Below are positions 33,802 to 42,116 of a stretch of 64,000 bases of DNA, piece after piece; the first letter of the stretch is position 1, and every line of letters begins with the position of its first letter. The DNA is from Duganella levis. GTDB lineage: Bacteria > Pseudomonadota > Gammaproteobacteria > Burkholderiales > Burkholderiaceae_D. The notes beneath the pieces were generated by a model, which had not been told where the DNA came from, did no database searches, and saw nothing but the letters and a program-made list of their open reading frames with translations. A program made the position numbers and the translations under genes. Location: NCBI RefSeq assembly GCF_009857605.1, contig NZ_WWCT01000026.1, forward strand, positions 28,969-92,968. The letters are read 5' to 3'.

Positions 33802-35127
33802 TTACAGCGACCGCTTGATGCGCAGACTGACGTCGTCCGGCAGCAGGCCCAGGCGCTTGCCGTGATGCTTGAGGAACGCCCAGCTGTGACGCTCATGCAC
33901 GTAGATGGCCGGATCGCTGGTGGTGTGGTTGTCGTGCATGCGGAATTCGCTCAGCAGATCATGCAGGTACACGCACTCGCCACGTCCCAGCAGGTGCAGG
34001 TAGAGCGCGACGTCGCCGGCGCCCTTGATTTCAAACCCGCTGAAGCTCATGACCGTGGGCGCCATGGTCAGCGCGTCGGCCCGGCGGAACATCACCGCCG
34101 GCGGCGGCCCGATGAAATTGCCGCCGGTGGCCAGCGTGAAGGCCGCCAGACTCAGACCGCTCATTTCACAGCTGGCGTTGGCCACTGCCAGCTTCTGCTC
34201 TGCGTAGCGCTCGCCGGCCGAATTGATGGTGTAGCGGCGCGCGATGACCAGCGTTGCATCGGGACAGGCCTGCATGCCCTCCACCATGCGCGCCACACAC
34301 TGCGGCAGCAGCACGTCGTCATCGTACAGGGGCTTGATCAGCTGACCGCGCGCCTCGCGGATGCCGCGCGTCAAGCTATGCCCCTCGCCCAGCGGCGGTG
34401 TGTTCCTCAGGTAGCGCACGCGGTCGCTGGCGCCGCTGGCCAGGATCAGTTGGTGGATATCGTCATTGCTGCTGTCATCCAGCACGATAATTTCGAGGTT
34501 GTCATAAGTCTGCGCCAGCGCGCTCGACAGCGACGCCGCGAAGTAGGTCGCGCGATAGCCGGGAATCACGATACTGACCAGCGGATGGGCGTCGATCTGC
34601 GGCTGGTGCGGCGAAAATTCCATGATCAGCTGGCCGGCTGCGCCGGTCGCCTGTCCCGCCAGCGGCGCCATCGCACTCTCGTCCGGCTGTCGCCGCACCG
34701 CGCCGTCCAGCCCTGCCAACACGGCAGAGCGGGTCAGGTCCTGCGCACTATAAATCCATTGCCGTCCCTGGAACCGCATCTGCAAATTCAGCGCTTCGCC
34801 CGGATTGTCTACCCATTCATGCCGCGCCGCGCCGGGCGCGCTCTGTGCGATGTAGGTGGCCAGCATGGCTTCCAGGTCCGGCGTGACGACGCGCAGCACA
34901 CCGCCGCGCGCCAGCACGCGGCGGCACTCGCGCAGGAATAGCAAGCCCTGTTCCTGACTCAGATATTCGAGGTGGTTTTCGCAATGGATGCCGGCCACGC
35001 TGTTATCGGCAAACGGCAGCCCCTGTGCCAGGTCATGCTGCAGCTCGGCGCCAGGCGCCTGGGAGACCGAGACAAAGCCGGGCAAGGCAGCATTGCCAAC
35101 CCCGATGTTCAAGAAGTGTTGCGTCAT
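33802..35127 (-). CDS. Methyltransferase-like/GT2 glycosyltransferase fusion
   Basis: 441 residues from ATG 35127 (GTG 35142 also possible; neither has a clear Shine-Dalgarno). Residues about 1-110 resemble a class I SAM methyltransferase (HCENHLEYLSQEQGLLFLRECRRVLARGGVLRVVTPDLEAML, split by helices); residues about 165-330 are a GT2 GT-A domain (VSIVIPGYRATYF, VLDDSSNDD, PLYDDDVLLP). The SAM-binding glycine motif is weak, so this half may be non-catalytic. First gene of the operon, 64 bp before the ligase. It may transfer the cluster's sugar or acyl-sugar to a protein or polysaccharide. Confidence 0.75.
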   Translation of the reverse strand: MTQHFLNIGVGNAALPGFVSVSQAPGAELQHDLAQGLPFADNSVAGIHCENHLEYLSQEQGLLFLRECRRVLARGGVLRVVTPDLEAMLATYIAQSAPGAARHEWVDNPGEALNLQMRFQGRQWIYSAQDLTRSAVLAGLDGAVRRQPDESAMAPLAGQATGAAGQLIMEFSPHQPQIDAHPLVSIVIPGYRATYFAASLSSALAQTYDNLEIIVLDDSSNDDIHQLILASGASDRVRYLRNTPPLGEGHSLTRGIREARGQLIKPLYDDDVLLPQCVARMVEGMQACPDATLVIARRYTINSAGERYAEQKLAVANASCEMSGLSLAAFTLATGGNFIGPPPAVMFRRADALTMAPTVMSFSGFEIKGAGDVALYLHLLGRGECVYLHDLLSEFRMHDNHTTSDPAIYVHERHSWAFLKHHGKRLGLLPDDVSLRIKRSL

Positions 35128-35197
35128 GGGAGGCTGCGGCACAGCGCCAGGCTATTGAAGAGGACACCACATTATGCAATCTGACCTGCAATGTCAA

Positions 35198-36409
35198 TTA
35201 CTTCGCAAGCCGTATGCCGCTGAACTGCCAGCGCGCGCCGGCCGGGAAGAAATTGCGGTAGCTGGCGCGCGCGTGGCCTTGCGGCGTGGCCGATGACGAA
35301 CCACGCAGCACGTATTGGTTCAGCATGAACTTGCCGTTGTATTCGCCCAGCGCGCCCTCCGCTGCCGCAAAGCCGGGATAGGCTGCGTAGCTGCTGCTGG
35401 TCCATTGCCAGCAATGGCCGTACATCTGCTGCAAGCCAGCACCGGCGGCGCTGCCCGGATGCAAGGAACCGGTTTCGATCGGCGCCTGCGCGGCCGCGTA
35501 TTCCCATTCAAATTCTGTCGGCAAGCGAGCGCCGGCCCAATGGGCGTAAGCATCGGCTTCAAACAGCGAGATGTGCGTCACGGGACGATTCAGGTCCAGC
35601 GGCTGCGGCCCGTGCAGCGTGAATTCCTGCCACGCGCCCTGCTCGTCCTGGAACCAGTAAATCGGCGCTTTCAGGGTTTGCGTGCGGGCCCAATCCCAGC
35701 CTTCGGCCAGCCACAACGCGGCGTTGAAGTAGCCGCCGGCGTTGATGAAGTCGAGGTATTCGCCATTCGTCACCAGCCGCGAGGCCAGCGCAAACGGCGC
35801 CACATATTGCTTGTGGCGCGGCAGCTCGTTGTCGAAACTGAAGCCGTCGCCGTTGTGGCCAATCTCGGTCAGGCCGCCGTCGAAGGCAATCCACGCCAGT
35901 GGCGCCGCTGGCGCGGCGGCCGGCAGCGGTATCTCCATGTAAGCAGGACGCAGCAGGCTTTGCGCCAGCAGGTGCTTGACGTCGGTGAGCATCAGCTCCT
36001 GGTGCTGCTGCTCGTGCTGCAGGCCGAGCGTGAGCAGCATGTCCAATTCTGCGGACGGCGCGCTGTCGATCAGGCGGGCGATGCGCGCATCGACGTCGGC
36101 GCGGTAAGCGCGCACCTGCGCCATCGCGGGCCGCGTCAGCAGGCCGCGCTGGGCGCGCGGATGCTTCTCGCCGATGCCGTTGTAATAGGAATTGAACAGG
36201 ATGCGAAACGCCGGATGGAACGGCGCGAAGTCGCGCTCCATGCGTTCCAGGATAAACGTCTCGAAGAACCAGGTGGTGTGCGCCAGATGCCATTTGGTCG
36301 GACTTGCGTCGGGCATCGATTGCGCGCCGCAGTCTTCATCGGACAGCGGCTCCGCCAGCGCCAGCGTGTGCTTGCGCACCGCTGCATAGCGCGCGAGAAG
36401 TCGTTCCAT
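35198..36409 (-). CDS. egtB: Ergothioneine biosynthesis sulfoxide synthase EgtB
   Basis: 403 residues from ATG 36409, 1 nt after the egtD stop (ATG 36427 would overlap egtD). DinB-like domain carries the non-haem iron ligands: His44 in WHLAHTTWFFE, His132 and His136 in LQHEQQHQELML. The C-terminal FGE-like domain follows (VTNGEYLDFINAGGY, RLPTEFEWEYAA, WQWTSSSYAAYPG, VLRGSSSATP). It joins a sulfur donor to hercynine in the presence of O2. Intact motif contrasts with the SenA-like protein at 16178. Confidence 0.92.
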   Translation of the reverse strand: MERLLARYAAVRKHTLALAEPLSDEDCGAQSMPDASPTKWHLAHTTWFFETFILERMERDFAPFHPAFRILFNSYYNGIGEKHPRAQRGLLTRPAMAQVRAYRADVDARIARLIDSAPSAELDMLLTLGLQHEQQHQELMLTDVKHLLAQSLLRPAYMEIPLPAAAPAAPLAWIAFDGGLTEIGHNGDGFSFDNELPRHKQYVAPFALASRLVTNGEYLDFINAGGYFNAALWLAEGWDWARTQTLKAPIYWFQDEQGAWQEFTLHGPQPLDLNRPVTHISLFEADAYAHWAGARLPTEFEWEYAAAQAPIETGSLHPGSAAGAGLQQMYGHCWQWTSSSYAAYPGFAAAEGALGEYNGKFMLNQYVLRGSSSATPQGHARASYRNFFPAGARWQFSGIRLAK

Positions 36410-36410
36410 G

Positions 36411-37409
36411 TCAGCTGGCCCGGGCATGAATCACAGCGAACCAGGTATCGGTGTCGGTCCACATGCGCGTGGTGGCAAAGCCGGCCCGCTCCAGCAAGGT
36501 GACGAAGGACTGGCGCGTATATTTGTAGCTGTCTTCCGTGTGGATGCGTTCACCGCGCGCGAAATCGCGTTCGCCGCCGCGCCAGGTCACGGTCAAAGGA
36601 CAACGCGCTTCCAGGTGCATTTCAATCCGGCTCAATTGCGGATTGAAGAAGGCCACATGCTTCCACTGGTCGATTTCAAAGTCCGCGCCAATCAGATGAT
36701 TCAGGTGACGCAGCATATTCAGGTTGAAGGCGCCGGTGACGCCCAAGGCGTCGTCGTAGGCCGCATCCAGCACTGCATGATCCTTGATCAGGTCCACGCC
36801 GATCAGCAGGCCGCCATCGGCGCCGGCATTGGCGCGCAGGCCACGCAGGAAAGTCACCGCCTGCTCCGGCGAGAAATTGCCGATCGACGAACCGGGATAG
36901 AAGAACACCCGGCGCTCGCTGCGCACGCTGTCCGGCAGTTCAAAGCCGCTGGAAAAATCCAGTCCCAGCGCCGTCATCTCGATCTGCGGGAAGCGCTGCT
37001 GCAACTGCGCCACCGCACCAAGCAGGAAGTCGCGCGAGATATCGACCGGCACGTATTGGGCAGGCTTCAGCAGCGGGAACAACGCCGCCGCCTTGGCGCA
37101 ATTGCCCGCGCCCAGATCGATCAGCGATGCGCCATCGCCCACTGCTTGCGCCATGTCGGCGCCATAGGCGGCAAAGATGCTCGCTTCGGTACGGGTTGGA
37201 TAATATTCAGGCAGTTCGCAGATGGCCTCGAACAGCTTGGAACCTAGGCTGTCGTACAGGAACTTTGGGGAAGTATGCGCATCGCGCGCCAGCAAGCCGG
37301 CGGTGATTTCTTCGATAACCGCGGCACTGCCGTGCGCGGGCCGCTGAGGCGCGGTGTTGCTGGCGAGAGGCGAAACAACACGGATCGCCGAGGAGCGGGA
37401 TACTTGCAT
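36411..37409 (-). CDS. egtD: L-histidine N-alpha-methyltransferase EgtD
   Basis: 332 residues. Trimethylates histidine to hercynine with SAM, first step of ergothioneine synthesis. Recognised from SPKFLYDSLGSKLFEAICELPEYYPTRTEASI (family signature, split over two helices), LIDLGAGNCAKAAALF (SAM site), YPGSSIGNF and DPAYDD-like GVDLIKDHAVLDAAYDD. Forms an operon with egtB. The upstream 127-bp gap is shared with the rightward ABC transporter operon. Confidence 0.93.
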   Translation of the reverse strand: MQVSRSSAIRVVSPLASNTAPQRPAHGSAAVIEEITAGLLARDAHTSPKFLYDSLGSKLFEAICELPEYYPTRTEASIFAAYGADMAQAVGDGASLIDLGAGNCAKAAALFPLLKPAQYVPVDISRDFLLGAVAQLQQRFPQIEMTALGLDFSSGFELPDSVRSERRVFFYPGSSIGNFSPEQAVTFLRGLRANAGADGGLLIGVDLIKDHAVLDAAYDDALGVTGAFNLNMLRHLNHLIGADFEIDQWKHVAFFNPQLSRIEMHLEARCPLTVTWRGGERDFARGERIHTEDSYKYTRQSFVTLLERAGFATTRMWTDTDTWFAVIHARAS

Positions 37410-37438
37410 AAATGCCCTACCTATCTAATGGGGGTGGC

Positions 37439-37458
37439 AATCCCTTGAGGGGATTTTT
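37439..37458 (+). terminator. Terminator-like hairpin in the egtD/ABC operon gap
   Basis: AATCCC (37439-37444), 5-nt loop, GGGATT (37450-37455), then TTT. It lies upstream of the plus-strand transporter operon, so it could be an attenuator or simply insulate from antisense transcription. The stem is short (6 bp). Confidence 0.35.
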
Positions 37459-37536
37459 GCTATGATAGCTGAATATCCATTTTGTAGCGCTGTACCAAAA
37501 GTTCCGTGCGACTTCTCACATAAAAGGGCAATCCTG

Positions 37537-38397
37537 ATGAAAATCTCCTTTAAATCGCTGCTGGCCACGAGCCTGATGCTGGCCGCTTCCTGGTCGCAAG
37601 CACAATCGGCGGATCACGTGTTCCGCGTCTCGGCCATCCCGGACGAAGCGCCGACCGAACTGCAACGCAAGTTCAAGCCGCTGGGGGAGTATCTGGAGAA
37701 GAAAATCGGCATGAAGGTCGAATTCACCCCGGTGACCGACTACGCCGCCTCGGTGGAAGCCCTGATCAACAAGAAGGTCGACATGGTCTGGTTTGGCGGC
37801 TTCACCTTCGTGCAGGCCAATGAACGCAGCAAGGGCGCCATCACGCCGCTGGTGCAGCGCGCCGAAGATGAAAAATTCCGTTCGGTGTTCGTCACCACCA
37901 ACAAGAGCATCAACAGCCTGGCCGACCTGAAAGGCAAGACCCTGAGCTTCGGTTCCGAGTCCTCGACCTCCGGCCACCTGATGCCGCGCTACTACCTGCT
38001 GGCCGCCAAGATCAATCCGGACACCGATCTGAAACGCATCGCCTTCTCCGGCGCGCATGACGCCACCGTGGCTGCCGTTGCAGGTGGCAAGGTCGATGCC
38101 GGCGCGCTGAATATCTCGGTATGGGAAAAACTGGTCGAGGCCAAGAAGGTCGATCCAGCCGTGGTGCGCGTGTTCTACACCACCCCTGGCTATTACGATT
38201 ACAACTGGTCGGTGCGCACCGACATGAACGCCGATCTGAAGAAAAAGCTGACCGACGCCTTCCTGGCGCTGGACGCCAACAAGCCTGAAGACAAAGCGAT
38301 CATGGACCTGCAACGCGCCACCAAGTTCATTCCGACCAAAGTAGACAACTACAAGAACATCGAAGCCGCAGCCAAGAACGCCGGCCTGCTGAAGTAA
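37537..38397 (+). CDS. PhnD-like ABC transporter binding protein, putative selenate uptake
   Basis: 286 residues from ATG 37537 (AAGGG 8-10 nt upstream). Signal peptide about 1-23 (SWSQAQSAD). Mature protein has the phosphonate/phosphite-type PhnD fold: RVSAIPDEAPTELQRKFKPLGEYL, VEFTPVTDYAASVEAL, DMVWFGGFTFVQA, GSESSTSGHLMPRYYL, FSGAHDATVAAVAGGKVDAGA. From memory, IPDEAPTEL plus WFGGFTFVQ characterise the family annotated as putative selenate ABC binding proteins that co-occur with selD. Operon order: binding protein, ATPase, two permeases, second ATPase. Phosphite or phosphonate remain possible substrates. Confidence 0.75.
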   Translation: MKISFKSLLATSLMLAASWSQAQSADHVFRVSAIPDEAPTELQRKFKPLGEYLEKKIGMKVEFTPVTDYAASVEALINKKVDMVWFGGFTFVQANERSKGAITPLVQRAEDEKFRSVFVTTNKSINSLADLKGKTLSFGSESSTSGHLMPRYYLLAAKINPDTDLKRIAFSGAHDATVAAVAGGKVDAGALNISVWEKLVEAKKVDPAVVRVFYTTPGYYDYNWSVRTDMNADLKKKLTDAFLALDANKPEDKAIMDLQRATKFIPTKVDNYKNIEAAAKNAGLLK

Positions 38398-39222
38398 ATG
38401 CCAACGTATCAACTGCAAGACCTGACCGTCCGCCACCTCGGCGGGCGTTCTGCCCCCGCGCTGCAAGCTATCAACCTGACCGTCGAACAAGGCGAGCAAC
38501 TGGCCTTGATCGGCCCTTCCGGCGCCGGCAAGACTACCCTGCTGGCGACGCTGTCCCTGTCCCGCAAGCCGTCCGAAGGCAGCTTCCATGCCTTCGGCGT
38601 CGAGCCGTGGGCGCTGGGCGAAGCGGCGCGTCACCGCTTGCGCGCGCAGTTGTTCCTGGCGCCGCAAACGCCGCCGCTGCCGCCGCGCCAGCGCGTGGTG
38701 ACGGCGGTGCTGGCCGCGCGCCTGCCGCAATGGAGTGTGTGGCGCGCGCTGGTGTCGCTGTTCAAGCCTGAAGACCCGGAAGCCGCGTGGCATGCACTGT
38801 CGCGCTTTAATCTGGGAGATAAGCTGTATTCGCGCGTGGACCGCCTGTCCGGCGGCGAACGCCAGCGCTGCGGCCTGGCGCGCCTGCTGCTGTCGCCGGC
38901 CAAGTCGCTGCTGGTGGACGAGCCGCTGTCCGCGCTCGATCCCGCCCTGTCCGAACTCACATTGACCACGCTGCGCGAAGAAGCCAAAGCGCGCAACGCC
39001 ACGCTGATTTGCAGCCTGCACCAGGTGGACCTGGCCCTGGGCCACTTCCAGCGCATCGTCGCCCTGCGCGACGGCCGCATCGCCTTCGACCTGCCGCGCG
39101 ACCAGGTCACGCCGCAGATGATCGCCACGCTGTATCAGGGCGAACAGCCGCCAGCCGCATCGCCGCACAGCGACGGTCACGATGCTCTGGCGGTCACAAT
39201 CGGCGTAGGCGCTTGCCTGTAA
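38398..39222 (+). CDS. ABC transporter ATP-binding protein (PhnC-like)
   Basis: 274 residues. Walker A GPSGAGKTT, Q-loop region FLAPQTPPLPPRQRV, signature LSGGERQRCGLARLL and Walker B LLVDEPLSALDP are all intact, so it should power import with the binding protein immediately upstream (stop and ATG adjoin without gap). The C-terminal tail of about 30 residues beyond the NBD is unrecognised. Its stop overlaps the permease start by TAATG. Confidence 0.88.
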   Translation: MPTYQLQDLTVRHLGGRSAPALQAINLTVEQGEQLALIGPSGAGKTTLLATLSLSRKPSEGSFHAFGVEPWALGEAARHRLRAQLFLAPQTPPLPPRQRVVTAVLAARLPQWSVWRALVSLFKPEDPEAAWHALSRFNLGDKLYSRVDRLSGGERQRCGLARLLLSPAKSLLVDEPLSALDPALSELTLTTLREEAKARNATLICSLHQVDLALGHFQRIVALRDGRIAFDLPRDQVTPQMIATLYQGEQPPAASPHSDGHDALAVTIGVGACL

Positions 39223-40061
39223 TGGACGCCACGCTGAACCACGCGGCGGTGCACCGCGATCCCGCCCTGCGCCGCCGTATCTTCATCATCGTCGCCGCGC
39301 TGGTGATTCTGTGGCCGACCATGGTGATCTCCGAATTCAAGCCGTGGATACTGTTTGACGAACAAAGTCTGAACGCGACCGGCCGCTTCCTGGCCGACTT
39401 CCTGGTGCCGGCCCACGACGCCGAATTCCTGCACATGCTGGTGCGCGAAACCTGGAACACCGTGGCCATCGCCACCGCCGGCCTGACGCTTGCGCTGCTG
39501 GGCGCCATTCCCGCCACCTTGATCATCAACGAGCAGCTGTCGATTTCCGCGCTGGGCACGGGCCGCATGCGCCCTCTCGCCGTCTTCGTGCGCCAGACGG
39601 TGCGCTGGCTGATGGTGATCCTGCGCTCGGTGCCGGAACTGGTATGGGCGCTGCTGCTGGTGCGTATCATCGGCCTGGGCCCGACCGCCGGCGTGCTGGC
39701 GATTGCCCTCACCTACTGCGGCATGCTGGGCAAGGTATATGCCGAGATTCTCGAATCGTCCGACGCCCACGCCAGCGACACGCTGCTGGCCAATGGCAGC
39801 GGGCGATTGGCCGCGCTGCTGTATGGCGCGCTGCCGGAAGCCGCCTCGGAACTGATGTCCTACACCGTCTACCGCTGGGAATGCGCGATACGCGGCTCGG
39901 TGGTGATGGGCTTCGTCGGCGCCGGCGGTCTTGGCCAGCGCATGGATGAATCGCTGAAGGCCATGAACGGAGCGGAAGTCTCCGCCATGCTGCTGGTGTT
40001 CATCGCGCTGGTGGCGCTGGCCGACCAGTTCTCCAAAGTGCTGCGCAGGAGGCTGGGATGA
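39222..40061 (+). CDS. ABC transporter permease 1 (PhnE-like)
   Basis: 279 residues with five to six membrane helices. The BPD_transp_1 coupling region with EAA-like loop is visible: YGALPEAASELMSYTVYRWECAIRGSVVMGFVGAGGLGQ, split over helices. ILRSVPELVWALLLVRIIGLGPTAG precedes it, as in PhnE proteins. Overlaps the ATPase stop by one base and the second permease by ATGA. Confidence 0.85.
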   Translation: MDATLNHAAVHRDPALRRRIFIIVAALVILWPTMVISEFKPWILFDEQSLNATGRFLADFLVPAHDAEFLHMLVRETWNTVAIATAGLTLALLGAIPATLIINEQLSISALGTGRMRPLAVFVRQTVRWLMVILRSVPELVWALLLVRIIGLGPTAGVLAIALTYCGMLGKVYAEILESSDAHASDTLLANGSGRLAALLYGALPEAASELMSYTVYRWECAIRGSVVMGFVGAGGLGQRMDESLKAMNGAEVSAMLLVFIALVALADQFSKVLRRRLG

Positions 40062-40849
40062 ATCCAGACATGCCGAAACCGCCGGCGCGCGACTGGACCA
40101 TGCGCATCCTGATGCTGTTGCTGCTGGTGCTGATCATCGCCAGCTTCGCCACGCTGCCATTGAAGTGGCGCGACTTCTTCACGGTCGACGCCATCAACAG
40201 CACCATGGAACTGCTGGCCGGCTTTGCGCCGCCGGAAACCTCCAGCGGCTTCCTCGCCAAGACCTTCTGGGCGGCGATTGAAACGCTGGCCATGTCCGGC
40301 CTGGGTACGCTGCTGGCCGTGATCTTCGGGTTGGCCTTCTCGCTGCCGGCGTCGGGACGCTTTGGCGCCGCGCCCCGCGCCGCCATGCGCGCAGTGCTGA
40401 ACGTGCTGCGCTCGGTGCCGGAACTGGTATGGGCTTCCATCATGCTGATCGCCGCTGGCCTTGGTCCGCTGGGCGGCACGCTGGCACTCGGCGCGCACAC
40501 GGCCGGCGTGCTGGGACGCCTGTTTGCCGACTCGCTGGAAAACGCCGCGCCGCTGCCGGAACAAAGCCTGCGCACCAACGGCGCCAGCGCCACTGCGGCC
40601 TTCATGTACGCCACGCTGCCGCAAACGCTGCCGCAGATGATGTCCTATACGCTGTACCGCTGGGAGAACAACATCCGCGCCGCCGCGATTCTCGGCGTGG
40701 TCGGCGCCGGTGGCCTCGGCCAGATGCTGAAGTATCACCTGTCGCTGTTCCAGATGCCGCTGGCCGCCACCGTCATCATCGCCATGCTGCTGCTGGTGAC
40801 GCTGGTCGATGCCATCAGCTTCGCCATGCGGCGCGCACTCACAAGGTAA
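40058..40849 (+). CDS. ABC transporter permease 2 (PhnE-like)
   Basis: 263 residues with about six membrane helices, paralogous to permease 1: the same LRSVPELVWA motif, a YATLPQTLPQMMSYTLYRWENNIRAAAILGVVGAGGLGQ coupling region. Two separate PhnE-like subunits imply a heterodimeric channel. Starts within the permease 1 stop codon (ATGA). Confidence 0.85.
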   Translation: MNPDMPKPPARDWTMRILMLLLLVLIIASFATLPLKWRDFFTVDAINSTMELLAGFAPPETSSGFLAKTFWAAIETLAMSGLGTLLAVIFGLAFSLPASGRFGAAPRAAMRAVLNVLRSVPELVWASIMLIAAGLGPLGGTLALGAHTAGVLGRLFADSLENAAPLPEQSLRTNGASATAAFMYATLPQTLPQMMSYTLYRWENNIRAAAILGVVGAGGLGQMLKYHLSLFQMPLAATVIIAMLLLVTLVDAISFAMRRALTR

Positions 40850-40851
40850 AC

Positions 40852-41529
40852 ATGCTCGAACTTCGCCAGCTCTCCAAATCCTACAACGGCCGTCCGGTGC
40901 TGGACCAATTGTCCTGGACTTTCAAGGCCGGCGAATTCGTCTCCATCATGGGCGATTCCGGCGTCGGCAAATCGACGCTGCTGAATCTCATCGCCGGCCT
41001 CGATACGCCCGATCCATCGGCCGCCTCGCCCATCATCGTCGACGGCATACCAATGTCCGGCCTCGATGACGACGCGGCGACGAAGCTGCGGCGCGCACGC
41101 ATGGGTTTCATCTTTCAAGCCTTCCACGTGCTGCCGCATCTGACCTTGTTGCAGAACGTCGCCTTGCCGCTGCTGCTGAATGGCATGCCGACCGAACGCG
41201 CAGCCGAGATGCTGGAAGCGGTCGGCCTGGGTGGCCGCGAACACGACTTCCCCCATCAAATCTCCGGCGGCCAAATGCAGCGCGTGGCGATCGCCCGCGC
41301 GCTGGTGCACCGCCCGGCCCTGGTGCTGGCCGACGAACCAACCGGCAATCTCGATCCGGAAACCGCCGACGCCATCCTCACACTGTTGCAGCGCGAAATT
41401 AAAGCCACCGGCGCTTGCGCCATCATGGTTACACATTCGCAACTTGCTGCTAAAAAGACAGACAAAATCCTACTTTTATCCAGAAATGGACTAAAAGATA
41501 CAACAAACGTCAACCCGTTTGAGCAATAA
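40852..41529 (+). CDS. ABC transporter ATP-binding protein (LolD/MacB-like)
   Basis: 225 residues. Walker A GDSGVGKST, signature ISGGQMQRVAIARAL, Walker B LVLADEPTGNLDPETAD, H-loop VTHS. The ADEPTGNLD form and length match the LolD/FtsE/MacB class more than PhnC. It begins 2 nt after permease 2, so it belongs to the selenate-type operon. A second NBD of another class is unusual: it may pair with the first to form an asymmetric ATPase or serve a transporter elsewhere. The C-terminus is richer in AT than the rest of the operon. Confidence 0.85.
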   Translation: MLELRQLSKSYNGRPVLDQLSWTFKAGEFVSIMGDSGVGKSTLLNLIAGLDTPDPSAASPIIVDGIPMSGLDDDAATKLRRARMGFIFQAFHVLPHLTLLQNVALPLLLNGMPTERAAEMLEAVGLGGREHDFPHQISGGQMQRVAIARALVHRPALVLADEPTGNLDPETADAILTLLQREIKATGACAIMVTHSQLAAKKTDKILLLSRNGLKDTTNVNPFEQ

Positions 41530-41623
41530 CCAACATAATTTAATTGTTAAAGCCTGCACTTTTTTTTTATCCGTAGTATTATTGAAAATAACTTGCATGG
41601 TTATCAAGAATGTTGAGTCGCGT

Positions 41624-41649
41624 ACCACATTCAGACCGTAACGAGTGTG
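41624..41649. repeat. Inverted repeat upstream of the 95-aa HTH gene
   Basis: CCACATTC and GAGTGTGG form an 8-bp stem (one T-G pair) with a 10-nt loop. It lies in an AT-rich 180-bp gap that otherwise holds only an ATT-rich promoter-like stretch. It could be an operator or 5'-UTR hairpin. Confidence 0.4.
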
Positions 41650-41709
41650 GACGCTAGCCTTGCCGGGAACGTACTTTTTTTAACGTTTTGAGCAAAGGAG
41701 GAGCAAGCC

Positions 41710-41997
41710 ATGAACGTACGTCAAAAGAAGTTGGAGTTGATTGAAGCAATGAATCGCGCTCGGGCACTGGAACCATCCAGTTTTGTCCCGAACAAGCTTC
41801 TTGATACGCTGATTGAAAAGATGAACTTGAAGAACGATGCGGAGTTGTGTCGGGTGCTGGAAGTTCAGCCGCCGATCATCAGCAAGATCCGTCACCGGAA
41901 GTTAGCAGTTGGTGCCACGATCCTGCTGCGTATGCATGAAAAATCAGATATCAGCATTCGCGAGCTGAAAGATCTGTCGACCGCGTCTATGCATTGA
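41710..41997 (+). CDS. Small HTH DNA-binding protein, 95 aa
   Basis: Strong Shine-Dalgarno (AAGGAGGAG, 8-12 nt before ATG). Residues about 26-85 form an Xre-like HTH: LLDTLIEKMNLKNDAELCRVLEVQPPIISKIRHRKLAVGATILLRMHE, split over helices. Such roughly 95-residue single-domain proteins occur repeatedly in Oxalobacteraceae genomes, in my recollection, without a known role. No partner toxin gene is adjacent, so it is not an obvious antitoxin. Upstream region is AT-rich, unlike flanking genes. Confidence 0.75.
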   Translation: MNVRQKKLELIEAMNRARALEPSSFVPNKLLDTLIEKMNLKNDAELCRVLEVQPPIISKIRHRKLAVGATILLRMHEKSDISIRELKDLSTASMH

Positions 41998-42116
41998 ACA
42001 AAAACACTGTTCTGCCCTGCCTGGCGTCGGCATGCGGTATCCGGCGCCCCAAGCGCTGTAGCGATCAGCCCAAACCCCGCTGAACGCAGCTTTACCGAGT
42101 AGCTAGTTAGTACCAG

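Noticed and set aside
37461..37466. TATGAT as -10 of the selenate-type transporter operon
   Set aside because: No acceptable -35 at 15-19 bp; TTGAGG is only 10 bp away and lies within the hairpin, so I did not call a promoter.
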